DNA of 64,000 nucleotides from Paenisporosarcina indica. Lineage in GTDB: Bacteria; Bacillota; Bacilli; Bacillales_A; Planococcaceae. This document shows, piece after piece, positions 53,310 to 61,996 of the stretch. Where the stretch lies: positions 62,001 to 126,000 of the forward strand of contig NZ_MPTA01000005.1 of NCBI RefSeq assembly GCF_001939075.1. The letters are read 5' to 3'. How positions within the stretch are numbered: position 1 is the first letter of the stretch; every line of letters starts with the position of its first letter. The notes beneath the pieces were generated by a model. That model saw nothing but the letters and a program-made list of their open reading frames with translations. It did no database searches and was not told where the DNA came from. The translations under genes were made by a program, and so were the position numbers.

Positions 53310-55109
53310 TCACCCCCAATCAGTCTTTGTATCTGACAGTGAAAAATCTTGATTAACACTCATTGTTTTTTGTAATTTCTCCATTTCCATTCGTGCTTTT
53401 TCGAAATCCCCTAAGTGATGGTAAGCTTTCGCAATCTCCGAGACGTAGACGAAAGCAGCAGGCGTATTTGGATCCGCATTTATAGCTAGTCGGAACTGCC
53501 CTATGGATTCAAGATATAAACCATTTGTAAACAAGGCATAGGCTTTTTCACTATAGATCTTTTGGAAATTCACTTCTAAATCAGAACTTGTTTGAGCTAT
53601 ATACACATCATCCATTTTTTCATTTGCATGTGTAGCGAGCTTAATATAACTTTTCAAATGTCGATCGAGTACTTTTTCTAATGTGAAATACTTTAAGGCA
53701 CGTGTTCTGGCATCACGCCCCATCGATTGTCTCAAGTTAACATCTTTTAATAATGTGGTAATGGCTTTTGCAAAAGCATCTGAATCTCTAGGTGTCACTA
53801 AGTATCCACTGTCCCCTAGAGCCTCTCTTATTCCCCCTACATCTGTGGCGACAACCGGCTTTCCTGTCATCATTGCCTCAACCACCGAATAAGGGAATGC
53901 TTCAGAAATACTTGAGAGAGCAATGACATCTCCGGAATGGTAGGCTGCTACCATATTCGTTGTATGACCTGCAAAAATGAATGTCTCTTCTAGACCTAAC
54001 TTCTTTTGAAGAGCAAGGCATTCTTCGTAATATTCTTGAACAGAGACCGATCCATACACAATAAACCTCACATTTGGAATATACCTCTTTACAATGGCTG
54101 CACTTTTAATTAATGAAGTAATATCTTTTATCGGGTCAATTCGGGCAACCGATACGACTGTCGGGTTAAGACGTTCAACTTTGTCAGCCTCTATAAAGAT
54201 ATTTTTGTCTACACCGTTATAAATGACTTCAATGTTTTCTCGAGCAACCCCCAATTCGCTCTCCCATCTTGTATTGTAATGACACACTGGTGAAACTTGG
54301 TCAGCATAGTGGTAGTTCAATGTATTAATGGAATGGATAAAACGGATTAAGAAGATATTTAGGAAGGAGGAAAGATTTCTTTTGGACAGAGATAAATATT
54401 GTTCCCTCATATAGACGCCATGTTCTGTTAACATATACGGCGTTTTGTATTCTAGTTTGGCAATGACGCACGGTATCCCGCAAAATGCAGATGCTGAAGA
54501 ATGGCTGACATTCGACCTCGGAACGGGAGTATTAATAATGTTGAGAAATCGATATACCCATCCTAAACTTTGGATCAGGCCATATACATCCGGCTGTGTA
54601 AGTTTAAACTCAGGATTTTTAACTGAATCCAATATCAGTTTTTTATAGACATTCCAAGTAAGTTCAGATTTAAACGATTCTTTATACTCGTACTCCTGAA
54701 AATATCGATATAGTTGAACAATGGTTACACCTAATTTTTCAGGATCTTTCTTAGGGCTTATGATTTCTATTATTAGATCTTTAAACAATGGAATAAATAA
54801 TGCTTCAATTATTTGATTCGTTGTTTGTTTCTTTTGTAAATACACATGTGAGAAAGGAGTTGCTAAGTGTTCACTCGGCTCTTCTGTGCCCCACAAAGGC
54901 ACTTTGAAAAAGGTGGTGGATTCGGGTAGTTTAAACTTTTGTATAATAAATGGATTGGTCACAACGCTGTATAAAAGATAGTCCACCATATCTAGTTTCT
55001 TGATTAATATGTCACACCATGTGCTTACCCCTCCTTCATGAAAAGGATAGGTACCTTCCGTCGAAAGTAAAACTGTTAGATTTTTCGTTCTCCTCACCTT
55101 TTTCCACAA
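53310..55109 (-). CDS. PelF-like GT4 glycosyltransferase with C-terminal TPRs
   Basis: 599 residues against about 500 for typical PelF. The opening LTVLLSTEGTYPFHEGGVST is the PelF/DUF3492 signature. The GT4 donor domain carries VVSVARIDPIKDITSLIKS and the EX7E region SEAFPYSVVEAMMTGKPVVA. After about residue 500 comes an additional TPR-like segment (EKAYALFTNGLYLESIGQFR, then YVSEIAKAYHHLGDFEKARM) reminiscent of the TPRs of PelE. It polymerises a UDP-hexosamine on the cytoplasmic face. The start is uncertain: TTG 55109 lacks a clear RBS, but little of the protein can be omitted. Confidence 0.75.
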   Translation of the reverse strand: MWKKVRRTKNLTVLLSTEGTYPFHEGGVSTWCDILIKKLDMVDYLLYSVVTNPFIIQKFKLPESTTFFKVPLWGTEEPSEHLATPFSHVYLQKKQTTNQIIEALFIPLFKDLIIEIISPKKDPEKLGVTIVQLYRYFQEYEYKESFKSELTWNVYKKLILDSVKNPEFKLTQPDVYGLIQSLGWVYRFLNIINTPVPRSNVSHSSASAFCGIPCVIAKLEYKTPYMLTEHGVYMREQYLSLSKRNLSSFLNIFLIRFIHSINTLNYHYADQVSPVCHYNTRWESELGVARENIEVIYNGVDKNIFIEADKVERLNPTVVSVARIDPIKDITSLIKSAAIVKRYIPNVRFIVYGSVSVQEYYEECLALQKKLGLEETFIFAGHTTNMVAAYHSGDVIALSSISEAFPYSVVEAMMTGKPVVATDVGGIREALGDSGYLVTPRDSDAFAKAITTLLKDVNLRQSMGRDARTRALKYFTLEKVLDRHLKSYIKLATHANEKMDDVYIAQTSSDLEVNFQKIYSEKAYALFTNGLYLESIGQFRLAINADPNTPAAFVYVSEIAKAYHHLGDFEKARMEMEKLQKTMSVNQDFSLSDTKTDWG

Positions 55110-55118
55110 ACAAAAATT

Positions 55119-56042
55119 TTAATTCCTAACCAGACTTTGATAATACTCCACTGTTTCATTTATTCCTGTTTCGAAGGCTATTTGAGGTTCCCACTTCAGT
55201 AATTGCTTAGCTCTGGCATAAGATAGATAACTGTCTTTAATATCTCCGGCTCTCGGATCTGCATATATGATTTCCAGTGGTTGACTCAATGACTGCTGCA
55301 ATACTGCAATTAATTCATTCAATGCTACTGGTTGATTTGTACTGATATTAAATGTTTCATTACCCATATATGTGACAGCCTGTATGTTTGCTTTTGCAAC
55401 ATCTCTAACAAATACAAAATCTCGTGTTTGGTTTCCATCCCCGTAAACTGTTAATTGTTGTTCTTTAATTGCTTTATTGACAAAGATACTGACGACTCCC
55501 GCTTCGCTGTGCATATTTTGTCTCATTCCATACACATTGCTATATCGAAGAATTGTATAATTGAGCCCGTATAACTGTTGGTATAAGTGAATGTATTGTT
55601 CCGCAGAGTACTTAGACAATCCATAAAAGGATATTGGCAGCACACTATGGTTTTCTGTTATTGGAACCTCTTTTGCAATCCCATACACAGCCGCTGAAGA
55701 CGCGTATACGAGTTTGGAAACCTTGTATTTTGCACAAAGTTTTAATATATTCAATGTTCCTAATGTATTAATCTCACAATCCGTGAATGGTTGACGAGAT
55801 GAAAATTCTACTGAAACTTGAGCAGCTTGATGAATGACCACTTGTGGATTATGCATACGAAAAACTTGTTCCAAGGACTGTGAACGAATATCTATGTTGT
55901 AGAATGGTGTGTTTTTGGGAACAAAGCTTAAATTCCCCGTACTTAGATCGTCGACTACAATGGGCTCCCAACCCAATTTAATAATTTCCTCCACAATAAA
56001 AGAGCCTATAAAACCAGCTCCTCCAGTAACTAATACTTTCAT
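55119..56042 (-). CDS. NAD-dependent UDP-sugar 4-epimerase
   Basis: 307 residues, GalE/WbpP-like extended SDR. NAD loop VTGGAGFIGSFIVEE, DDLSTGNLSFVP, HQAAQVSV, and the active-site pair in FYGLSKYSAEQY (YxxxK) after YASSAAVYG; NVYGMRQ and GNQTRDFVFVRDVA complete the fold. It probably interconverts UDP-GlcNAc and UDP-GalNAc, as PelX does for Pel polysaccharide. First gene of the 13-gene operon; RBS GGAG before ATG 56042. Confidence 0.8.
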   Translation of the reverse strand: MKVLVTGGAGFIGSFIVEEIIKLGWEPIVVDDLSTGNLSFVPKNTPFYNIDIRSQSLEQVFRMHNPQVVIHQAAQVSVEFSSRQPFTDCEINTLGTLNILKLCAKYKVSKLVYASSAAVYGIAKEVPITENHSVLPISFYGLSKYSAEQYIHLYQQLYGLNYTILRYSNVYGMRQNMHSEAGVVSIFVNKAIKEQQLTVYGDGNQTRDFVFVRDVAKANIQAVTYMGNETFNISTNQPVALNELIAVLQQSLSQPLEIIYADPRAGDIKDSYLSYARAKQLLKWEPQIAFETGINETVEYYQSLVRN

Positions 56043-56075
56043 AGAATCACCATTTCTCCATAAGACGTTTGGTAT

Positions 56076-56101
56076 ATCGTATGCCCGGCATCATTGTCTC
56101 A
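56076..56101 (-). promoter_or_regulatory. possible ECF-type promoter of the exopolysaccharide operon
   Basis: On the minus strand TGAGAC (56101-56096), 16-bp spacer, CGAT (56079-56076), which resembles TGAAAC-N16-CGWN promoters of ECF sigma factors with one -35 mismatch. It lies 34 bp before the epimerase start. No good SigA alternative is seen in the same stretch. Confidence 0.3.
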
Positions 56102-56126
56102 TTCCATATTCTTCATAGAAACCGCA

Positions 56127-56167
56127 CAAAAATACCTACCATCAGATTTAATTGATGGTAGGTATTT
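56127..56167 (-). terminator. terminator of the acetyltransferase gene
   Basis: AAATACCTACCATCA (56130-56144) pairs perfectly with TGATGGTAGGTATTT (56153-56167). It separates the acetyltransferase from the exopolysaccharide operon promoter. Confidence 0.8.
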
Positions 56168-56203
56168 CTTAGAAACATATTTACTAGCCATGACGTGGTC
56201 ATA

Positions 56204-56695
56204 TTAGTTCTTTGTTTTTTGGAGGAGATTTGTAAACCCCAGACTATCATATAAATGTAGCGCCTTCGTGTTTTCCAGCGTAACATTTAAATCTATTTCA
56301 TCATAACCCTTGTAGAAAAGTGTATTCATGCTTGCTAAAATTAACGTTCTTGCCAACCCTTGGCGATGATAGTTTTTCCCTGTATAAATTTCAGTAATTA
56401 AAGGTCTCCCATTCCAAAGATTAATACAAACCACCGCAGCCGCCTCATTGTTCAATTCAATCCAATAAGAAGCTTCGGAAATAAATGGACCATATCCATT
56501 GTTCACTATTTTTTCAACCTCACGAATTGCTTCTTCTACCGTGTTCTCTTGTTGATCGACTGTCCCTTTATATGCATCTAACATGGTAGTGGCCACTTTT
56601 GTGATGTCATCTTTTTGAATGTGTTGAAGTTTATGTATCGTGTCAAACGTTTTAGCTTCTAGTTTACACGTCATTGTGATTCTGCTCTTCCCCAC
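56204..56695 (-). CDS. GNAT-family N-acetyltransferase
   Basis: 163 residues from GTG 56695, chosen since GAGGTG lies 6 bp upstream; the longer frame would start inside that RBS. The GNAT core is EIYTGKNYHRQGLARTLILA, giving the RQGLA acetyl-CoA loop, and the C-terminal NVTLENTKALHLYDSLGF is typical. The N-terminal third is less typical and probably binds the substrate. Own terminator, no operon partner. Confidence 0.75.
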   Translation of the reverse strand: MGKSRITMTCKLEAKTFDTIHKLQHIQKDDITKVATTMLDAYKGTVDQQENTVEEAIREVEKIVNNGYGPFISEASYWIELNNEAAAVVCINLWNGRPLITEIYTGKNYHRQGLARTLILASMNTLFYKGYDEIDLNVTLENTKALHLYDSLGFTNLLQKTKN

Positions 56696-56872
56696 GATTA
56701 ACACCTCAAGACAGTTTAGTTTATGATTTTTTTATCGAAATGCATTGTATATAAGAAACCCAGCCTTTTAAGAGTCAAACAAAATTCGGAAGTGAATAGG
56801 GACATTAATTAAATATAATTCAGTTCAGTGCAAACAAATTACAAGGGTATGATGTAACATCAACTATTTCCA

Positions 56873-57847
56873 TTAATTACATACTAATATCTCTCTAGAA
56901 AATATTCCTTTTTTCGCTACACATCGATCGACAATTGTAAATCCTGCCTCTTCAATCATATGATCAATATTTTCAATTGTGACTACGACCAATTTCTTTG
57001 AAAAAGGTCGAGCAGCTTTGAGAATCGACAGCTGATCTTCTGGTGTTGCATGTGTATAAAGGTTGTAGGGCATATCAATAATGGTTGCGTCGTAATTGCA
57101 CTCAACCTCAGCAATTGGACCAAGGTCCACATCACCTGTTAAGCCAAAATGAGCGATATTTTCACGCGATCCTAGTACCACTAATGGATTAATATCGCGA
57201 CCTACAATATCAATTCCCATTGATAAGGCTTCGACTAACACCGTACCTATGCCACAGCAAGGATCGATTGCTTTAATCCCTTCAGGTTCAGGAACAGCGA
57301 TATTTGCAACCGCTCTTGCAACACGTGTACTAAGAGCTGTTGAATATTCTCTAGGTTTTTTTAAATGATGTAACCAGACTGGTTCACTTTTCACGTAATT
57401 CCCAAAATACCAACGTCCACCGAATGGTACGAGGCCAAATGTCACGTCTGGATGATGAACGTCGGCTTCTCCTTCAATAATCATGCCGATTTCTCGTTCA
57501 ATCTCACGTTTTTGCTGATACTCCACTTTTTCTGATGGATTTTGATCATTGATTTTTACAAAGATTACTTTGAAGGTCGACTCTTCCATCTTAATCACTT
57601 CGACTTGCTTTAAAATATCCGAGAGTTCATCACCTTCAAATAGTATATCAATACGTTCTTTCATAAACGGACTTCTGCTTGGATTTATAGCCACTGGGCT
57701 TTTTAGGATCTTCAAAGTTGTATCCTCTGCGAAAAATGATCGCATTTCTAAGTGGCACAGCGATTCCTCGTCTGGGGTATACGCGTATGTATAAATAAAC
57801 TCATTTGTTAGAACTACTTGTTTCAATTTTTTCTCATCCTTTGTCAT
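56873..57847 (-). CDS. TRM11-like RNA methyltransferase
   Basis: 324 residues. The N-terminal half (about 1-160) resembles a THUMP-like RNA-binding region. The C-terminal half is a SAM-dependent methyltransferase: the AVNIAVPEPEGIKAIDPCCG lead-in to motif I, GTVLVEALSMGIDIVGRDIN, and the catalytic DMPYNLYTH, a variant of the N2-guanine DPPY motif. It likely methylates a guanine in tRNA. Monocistronic, ATG 57847. Confidence 0.75.
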   Translation of the reverse strand: MTKDEKKLKQVVLTNEFIYTYAYTPDEESLCHLEMRSFFAEDTTLKILKSPVAINPSRSPFMKERIDILFEGDELSDILKQVEVIKMEESTFKVIFVKINDQNPSEKVEYQQKREIEREIGMIIEGEADVHHPDVTFGLVPFGGRWYFGNYVKSEPVWLHHLKKPREYSTALSTRVARAVANIAVPEPEGIKAIDPCCGIGTVLVEALSMGIDIVGRDINPLVVLGSRENIAHFGLTGDVDLGPIAEVECNYDATIIDMPYNLYTHATPEDQLSILKAARPFSKKLVVVTIENIDHMIEEAGFTIVDRCVAKKGIFSREILVCN

Positions 57848-58063
57848 GCTCTTCTTCGAAACAGAGCGGCTACCTTTAAGTATAACAATTGCCGATTAGA
57901 CCATGCAGTTTATTTTCACTGGTGGACTTCAAGCATGTTGACAGTAGGTTTCCCACTTTTCGTAGATTGATAAGTTTTTTAAAAAAATTTATATTCCACA
58001 CATGAAATTTGGTTCAATTACCCATACTTACTATGAAGGCTCATTTTGAAAGGAGAACTGAAC

Positions 58064-58342
58064 ATGTCAAACAGATCTGCAGACAAATCATCAAACAAAG
58101 ATGCTAACAAAAAGTCGGCATCTCACAACAAAACTAGAATTGAACCAACTTCTACCCCTCCTAAACGTGAGGAATTTTCTAACGAGTTAAATGGAAAACT
58201 CAATAACAATGCTGCCAGCAAAAATAATAAACAAAAGCCTACTGCTAAAAATGGACGTGAGGAATTCTCTCAAGAGTTAACTGAAATCATTAAGAAAAAC
58301 CTAGCAGGCTCCGGGTCGAATAAACGAAAAAAGAAAAAATAA
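58064..58342 (+). CDS. small basic, low-complexity protein with two EEFSxEL motifs
   Basis: 92 residues from ATG 58064 (RBS AAAGGAG). Strongly basic and Asn/Lys/Ser-rich, apparently disordered, with two copies of a motif: KREEFSNELNGKL and GREEFSQELTEIIKKNL, separated by an Asn/Lys linker, and a poly-Lys end. The layout distantly recalls gamma-type small acid-soluble spore proteins, which repeat an EFASET-type motif, but identity is low and the charge is opposite in places. The window is rich in spore genes, so a spore role is possible but unproven. Confidence 0.5.
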   Translation: MSNRSADKSSNKDANKKSASHNKTRIEPTSTPPKREEFSNELNGKLNNNAASKNNKQKPTAKNGREEFSQELTEIIKKNLAGSGSNKRKKKK

Positions 58343-58369
58343 ACTAGCAGTTAACGATTGGAGTGAAAC

Positions 58370-58567
58370 ATGTTGAGCCACAATCGTGATAAAGAACTCT
58401 TGTCTGATCCTCACCATACGCTGGTCAGTGTAAACGGGTCGCAGGTGTGGATTGATGACAAATTTGAAGATGAATCAATTGATGATGTTCGATTTAATGA
58501 ATCTTCGACAAACTCAAGGGGGAAATTGACACCCGATCGGGAAGTGAACCCTTCAAGTGATTCTTGA
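58370..58567 (+). CDS. small acidic hypothetical protein
   Basis: 65 residues from ATG 58370, RBS GGAG seven bases upstream. Acidic, Ser/Asp-rich, no membrane segment, with one hydrophobic strand (HTLVSVNGSQVWIDD). It follows the 58064 gene by 27 bp in the same direction and may be co-transcribed. Not recognised. Confidence 0.45.
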   Translation: MLSHNRDKELLSDPHHTLVSVNGSQVWIDDKFEDESIDDVRFNESSTNSRGKLTPDREVNPSSDS

Positions 58568-58761
58568 TTGAGGTAAGGGTTTTCGTGCCTCTAGGTCAAA
58601 AAACACTGCTTTTATGTGGTTTATTGGACTACTTTGGACACTAAAATTCTGTAGCTAAATCCGTGACTTCTCGTCACTTCGCTCATCCCTATTTTTTCAG
58701 ACCATTCTACGACCGGGTTTTTGTACTTTCCAAATGAAAGAAACACCTATCCTTCCGCAAC

Positions 58762-58805
58762 AAAAAGAATAAGCAGGAGACGCCTTAAGCTCCTGCTTAT
58801 TTTTC
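58762..58805. terminator. bidirectional terminator
   Basis: ATAAGCAGGAG (58769-58779) pairs with CTCCTGCTTAT (58790-58800), with A-run before and T-run after. It lies between the small plus-strand genes and the minus-strand CotB-like gene. Confidence 0.8.
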
Positions 58806-59469
58806 ATACTATTTTTGATCCATGTATGGATTTTATATGGAACAAATTCAAAAAGACTGTTTGCCCATCACCCGTTATTAGTTCAACCATATTGTTTTCG
58901 AAGTTTTTTATCAACCCAATTTTATCTGAATTTTTTCCTAGATCAAATAAGACAACTTCTCCTATGAGTTTTTTTATCTGTTCTTCAAACGTGTCAGCTA
59001 GTGCTACTTTTGAAGAGTTCATGAGATTGTTGTTAACATTATAAGGTCTTTTATCCAGATGTGGGACAATCCACTTTAAGTGCGTAATTGGAATTAATAG
59101 GGTTTTAAATGCTGGCGAGTAGAATAGAATATAGTCTTTTTGTATTTGTGTAATATAGCCATATATCGATTGATTCCCAGTTATATAAGTTTCAACAAAT
59201 ATGCCTAAAGCGTTGGTTAGTGTTTTTTCAAACGATATTAACTTGCTATCTTTCCCGATTGGGGATGGGGCAACCGTAATTATTTCATTTTCCGTGTTTT
59301 CTGATTTTTTTATGTGAATAATATGCAACAATGGAACGTAAAAGAAATTCCGACCATTAAACACAACCACTATATCCGATCCATATTCGATTAGCTTCCC
59401 TGTAATTATTTTTTTACCAGATATTTCAATTTCTATTATTTGACCCATATATTGACTCAAGTAATTCAT
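58804..59469 (-). CDS. CotB-related spore coat protein
   Basis: 221 residues built from about three degenerate copies of a 50-60 residue Sm-like beta module. Unit 1: MGQIIEIEISGKKIITGKLI, ending in FFYVPLLHIIHI. Unit 2: FVETYITGNQSIYGYITQI, ending in IPITHLKWI. Unit 3: LIGEVVLFDLGKNSDKIGLI, ending in LFHIKSIHG. This is the module of Bacillus CotB but without the Ser/Lys-rich tail. It looks like a diverged paralogue of the cotB-like gene 0.7 kb away. RBS AAAGGAG precedes ATG 59469. Confidence 0.65.
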   Translation of the reverse strand: MNYLSQYMGQIIEIEISGKKIITGKLIEYGSDIVVVFNGRNFFYVPLLHIIHIKKSENTENEIITVAPSPIGKDSKLISFEKTLTNALGIFVETYITGNQSIYGYITQIQKDYILFYSPAFKTLLIPITHLKWIVPHLDKRPYNVNNNLMNSSKVALADTFEEQIKKLIGEVVLFDLGKNSDKIGLIKNFENNMVELITGDGQTVFLNLFHIKSIHGSKIV

Positions 59470-59486
59470 TTATTCAACTCCTTTAC

Positions 59487-59846
59487 TTATGAAATCAAGA
59501 TTAACCACAAATTCAAAACGATTAAAGTAACAATTAACTTAATCGGGATACCGTTAAGCACTTTGAAAAATTCAGACCTTGAAATATGAATGCCGTTTTT
59601 TCGTAATAACTTCTATGGATTTACCGAATGACGGAAGAATAAAGTAACTTCTCCTTCTTTAAAACTACTGTCACCATTATTTCCTTCATCATTATTTCCA
59701 TTACCTTTATTTACACTATTTATCGCTGCCCTCTGAAGACCCCTATACTCCCCAATACAATGCACATCACAATTGCAGAATTGATTGTAATGATGGTTCA
59801 CTTCCAATGAGAAACGAATGGATAATGCAACCAAATGGAACAACAC
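59487..59846 (-). pseudogene. decayed gene between two CotB-family genes
   Basis: One minus-strand frame runs from about 59846 to TAA 59487-59489, interrupted only by TAG at 59613-59615. The first part has HCIGEYRGLQRAAINSVNKG, a GNGNNDEGNN run and LFFRHSVNP. After the TAG it continues as a hydrophobic C-terminus (PIKLIVTLIVLNLWLILIS). A neighbouring frame upstream (59850-59930) also reads like a membrane protein. No start or RBS is convincing. Probably a former gene broken by a stop and at least one frameshift. Identity unknown. Confidence 0.4.
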
Positions 59847-59970
59847 TCGCTACGAACAGGAGTATTGCTCCACTAATTGCTGGAAACGATTCATTAAAAC
59901 CCGAAAAAGTGTTGTTAATGTAAATATCACAAAAGTATAATTAAGTACTCATGCATTTAGAATAACCTCA

Positions 59971-60096
59971 TTAAAACGTAATTTTATTTTTTTCTTCCCA
60001 TTCAGATCTATATGACACAACTTGCTCATCTGCAGAAGTTGTTGATATTTTGTGGAAAAGTATACCTGAAACTATAATCAAAGAAAAAATAATCAG
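59971..60096 (-). pseudogene. short ORF or gene remnant after cotB
   Basis: A minus-strand frame ending at TAA 59971-59973 encodes about 41 residues: a hydrophobic start (LIIFSLIIVSGILFH) then a polar part (SADEQVVSYRSEWEEKNK). AGGAGG lies at 60099-60104, but the only nearby starts (CTG 60096, TTG 60081) are badly spaced from it. Either a small membrane protein with an odd start or the 5' end of the decayed gene at 59487-59846. Confidence 0.3.
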
Positions 60097-60141
60097 TTCC
60101 TCCTACCTTTGTGAAGGAATGAAAAAATTGTAAAAGTCATT

Positions 60142-60171
60142 TAATCGCTTACTTTTTGTCCCAAGCGATTA
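60142..60171 (-). terminator. hairpin at the end of cotB
   Basis: TAATCGCTT (60142-60150) pairs with AAGCGATTA (60163-60171). It overlaps the cotB stop codon; a partial T-run follows on the minus strand. Confidence 0.4.
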
Positions 60172-61137
60172 CTCTCCGTTGCTTTGTTGTGCTTTCTGTC
60201 TCGTTTTTCTTCTTTTTATTCTCATCATTTGGTTCAGGTGTTCTTCATATGATTGTCGATTATTAGAATTACTGTTGCTCGTGTTTTGATTACTTTCGTC
60301 GTTCGAATTTTGATTTTCTGATTTTTCGTTATTTGATTGTTCTTCTGTATAGTTAAGTCCTACACTAATGTTTTTCACGTGAAACGTAGCAATTCGGAAG
60401 ATCTCGTTCTTCACAACTAACACTAGATGGTCTTCATTGATATCTACTAATAGGCCTTCAATACTTTCTGGACCTTTTCTGTTAATTTTGATCCAGCAGT
60501 ATTTTAGATTTGCCAATACGCCACAGATGTCGTCTGCACAAATTTGATCATACACTTCCATCAGATTGTTCATTTCTTCAAGTAGTTGTGCCTCACTATC
60601 TGATGAAGATGATTCTTCATTTTCATTTTCATTTTCGTTTTCTTTCTCTTCGTCTGTTTCTTCGTTTTCTAAAACTGCGATACTTAAGCTTGTGATGTGC
60701 TCCTCTTGGTAAAAGGTCAATCCATCTTGCTCATCGTGAAGAATTAAATAATCTGCTTTCACGTCAATCAATTTCCCGACTTTAGATTCAGGGCCCTTGC
60801 CGTTAATTCGAACCAATTGTTCTTTGAAATTTACAGCGAGGTCACTAAAAGAATGTGCTTGAAGTAGCAAGGCATTTGGGTTTTGCACTGTATTTGACAC
60901 TGATTCCGAAGATTCAACTTTTGAGTTTTCATAAACCTTTACGTTAAATCGACCCTGGGAATTTTCTTTGATACTTTTTATGTGAGAAGTTTTGTAGTAA
61001 ATAATCTCGCCATTTTCTTTCTGAAGTGCTAAATAGTCTCCACTAACATCAAGTAAAGTGCCGACATTTGAATTTGGGCCACCCCTATAGACCTGAACCG
61101 ATCTTCCAATTAATGAAGAAAAATATGCATCTTTCAT
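60169..61137 (-). CDS. cotB: spore outer coat protein CotB
   Basis: 322 residues with three Sm-like modules in the order known from Bacillus CotB: SLIGRSVQVYRGGPNSNVGT near the start with YYKTSHIKSI; about 100-150, EQLVRINGKGPESKVGKLID with EEHITSLS; about 215-255, IKINRKGPESIEGLLVDINE with FHVKNISVGL. An acidic Glu/Asn linker separates modules two and three. The C-terminal tail is Asn/Ser/Glu-rich and then basic, but lacks the long Ser-Lys repeat seen in B. subtilis. Mother-cell expression is expected. RBS AAAGGGG precedes ATG 61137. Confidence 0.8.
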   Translation of the reverse strand: MKDAYFSSLIGRSVQVYRGGPNSNVGTLLDVSGDYLALQKENGEIIYYKTSHIKSIKENSQGRFNVKVYENSKVESSESVSNTVQNPNALLLQAHSFSDLAVNFKEQLVRINGKGPESKVGKLIDVKADYLILHDEQDGLTFYQEEHITSLSIAVLENEETDEEKENENENENEESSSSDSEAQLLEEMNNLMEVYDQICADDICGVLANLKYCWIKINRKGPESIEGLLVDINEDHLVLVVKNEIFRIATFHVKNISVGLNYTEEQSNNEKSENQNSNDESNQNTSNSNSNNRQSYEEHLNQMMRIKRRKTRQKAQQSNGE

Positions 61138-61359
61138 CTATTGCTTCCCCTTTCTTCTTATCCGAATAACTCCAACTAATTAAATAAGCCCTTAGCAAAT
61201 TTAGACATGAGAATTATTTTGTGAAGTTGTATGATTATATATATGTTTCCATTTGAATAAGTGCTTAGGTGCTCAACCATTTTTTTATCATATGGAGTTA
61301 AAGGAATTCGTTAATTGTTTATTGAAATACATATGAATCAAGCATATGGAGGGATTTTC

Positions 61360-61668
61360 ATGGATAAAAAACAATTTATATACCAGCTAAAATTAATTCC
61401 AACTTTATTAGAAGAAGCAAACTGGACTGAAAAAGAAAACGAAATTGTACAACACCATTTTGAAGTTTTACAAAGTTTACAACAGGAGGGCAAGTTGATT
61501 TTAGCTGGTAGGACCTTAAATACGGATATGTCAGGTTTTGGAATTGTTATTTTAGAGGTAGATTCAGAAGAAGAAGCACTTGAACTGATGGAAAATGACC
61601 CCGCAGTTACAGAAGGCATTATGGAAGCTACATTATTCCCTTATCGAGTTGCATTAATAAAGAGTTAA
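61360..61668 (+). CDS. YciI-family protein
   Basis: 102 residues from ATG 61360 (RBS GGAGGG); the upstream extension has no RBS. Dimeric ferredoxin-like fold of the YciI/YCII group: FIYQLKLIPTLLEEANWTEK, HHFEVLQSLQQEGKLILAGR, then GFGIVILEVDSEEEALELME and the C-terminal strand. The conserved His of the family lies in QHHFEVL. Activity unknown for most members. Monocistronic. Confidence 0.75.
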   Translation: MDKKQFIYQLKLIPTLLEEANWTEKENEIVQHHFEVLQSLQQEGKLILAGRTLNTDMSGFGIVILEVDSEEEALELMENDPAVTEGIMEATLFPYRVALIKS

Positions 61669-61675
61669 TTCGGAC

Positions 61676-61717
61676 AAAAAAATCGAGACATCCTATTGAC
61701 GGATATCTCGATTTTTT
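61676..61717. terminator. bidirectional terminator
   Basis: AAAAAATCGAGA-ATCC pairs with GGAT-TCTCGATTTTTT (61677-61693 with 61701-61717) with one mismatch. It lies between the YciI-like gene (+) and the 61736 gene (-). Confidence 0.85.
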
Positions 61718-61735
61718 AATTGAAGCAACTTATTA

Positions 61736-61921
61736 TTAGAGCTTATCTAGCTCTTGATAGGCCGATTGATATGGTCCATTGTCAGTAACTTCTGAGTGGT
61801 AAAGTGCTTTGAGTGCATAATTTTTTTCAAGATCAAGTTCTTTCATCATATCTTTTAAACGCATTTTCAATTCTGGATTTTCTTTTACAAGCGTTTCCAT
61901 TTTTGATTTCAAGTATTTCAT
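61736..61921 (-). CDS. small helical hypothetical protein
   Basis: 61 residues from ATG 61921. Charged and probably all-helical (MKYLKSKMETLVKENPELKM, then MKELDLEKNYALKALYHSE). AAAGGAG lies about 13 bp upstream, a long spacing; TTG 61930 is too close to it. Not recognised. Confidence 0.5.
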   Translation of the reverse strand: MKYLKSKMETLVKENPELKMRLKDMMKELDLEKNYALKALYHSEVTDNGPYQSAYQELDKL

Positions 61922-61996
61922 AAGTGTGTTCAAACTCCTTTCTGATAACAATCCTAGTCATTCAATTATACCATTGATCCAACCATTTTATAAAAA

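Noticed and set aside
58690-58740. TTTTTTCAGACC resembling the array at 11367
   Set aside because: A single copy with no 21-bp partner.
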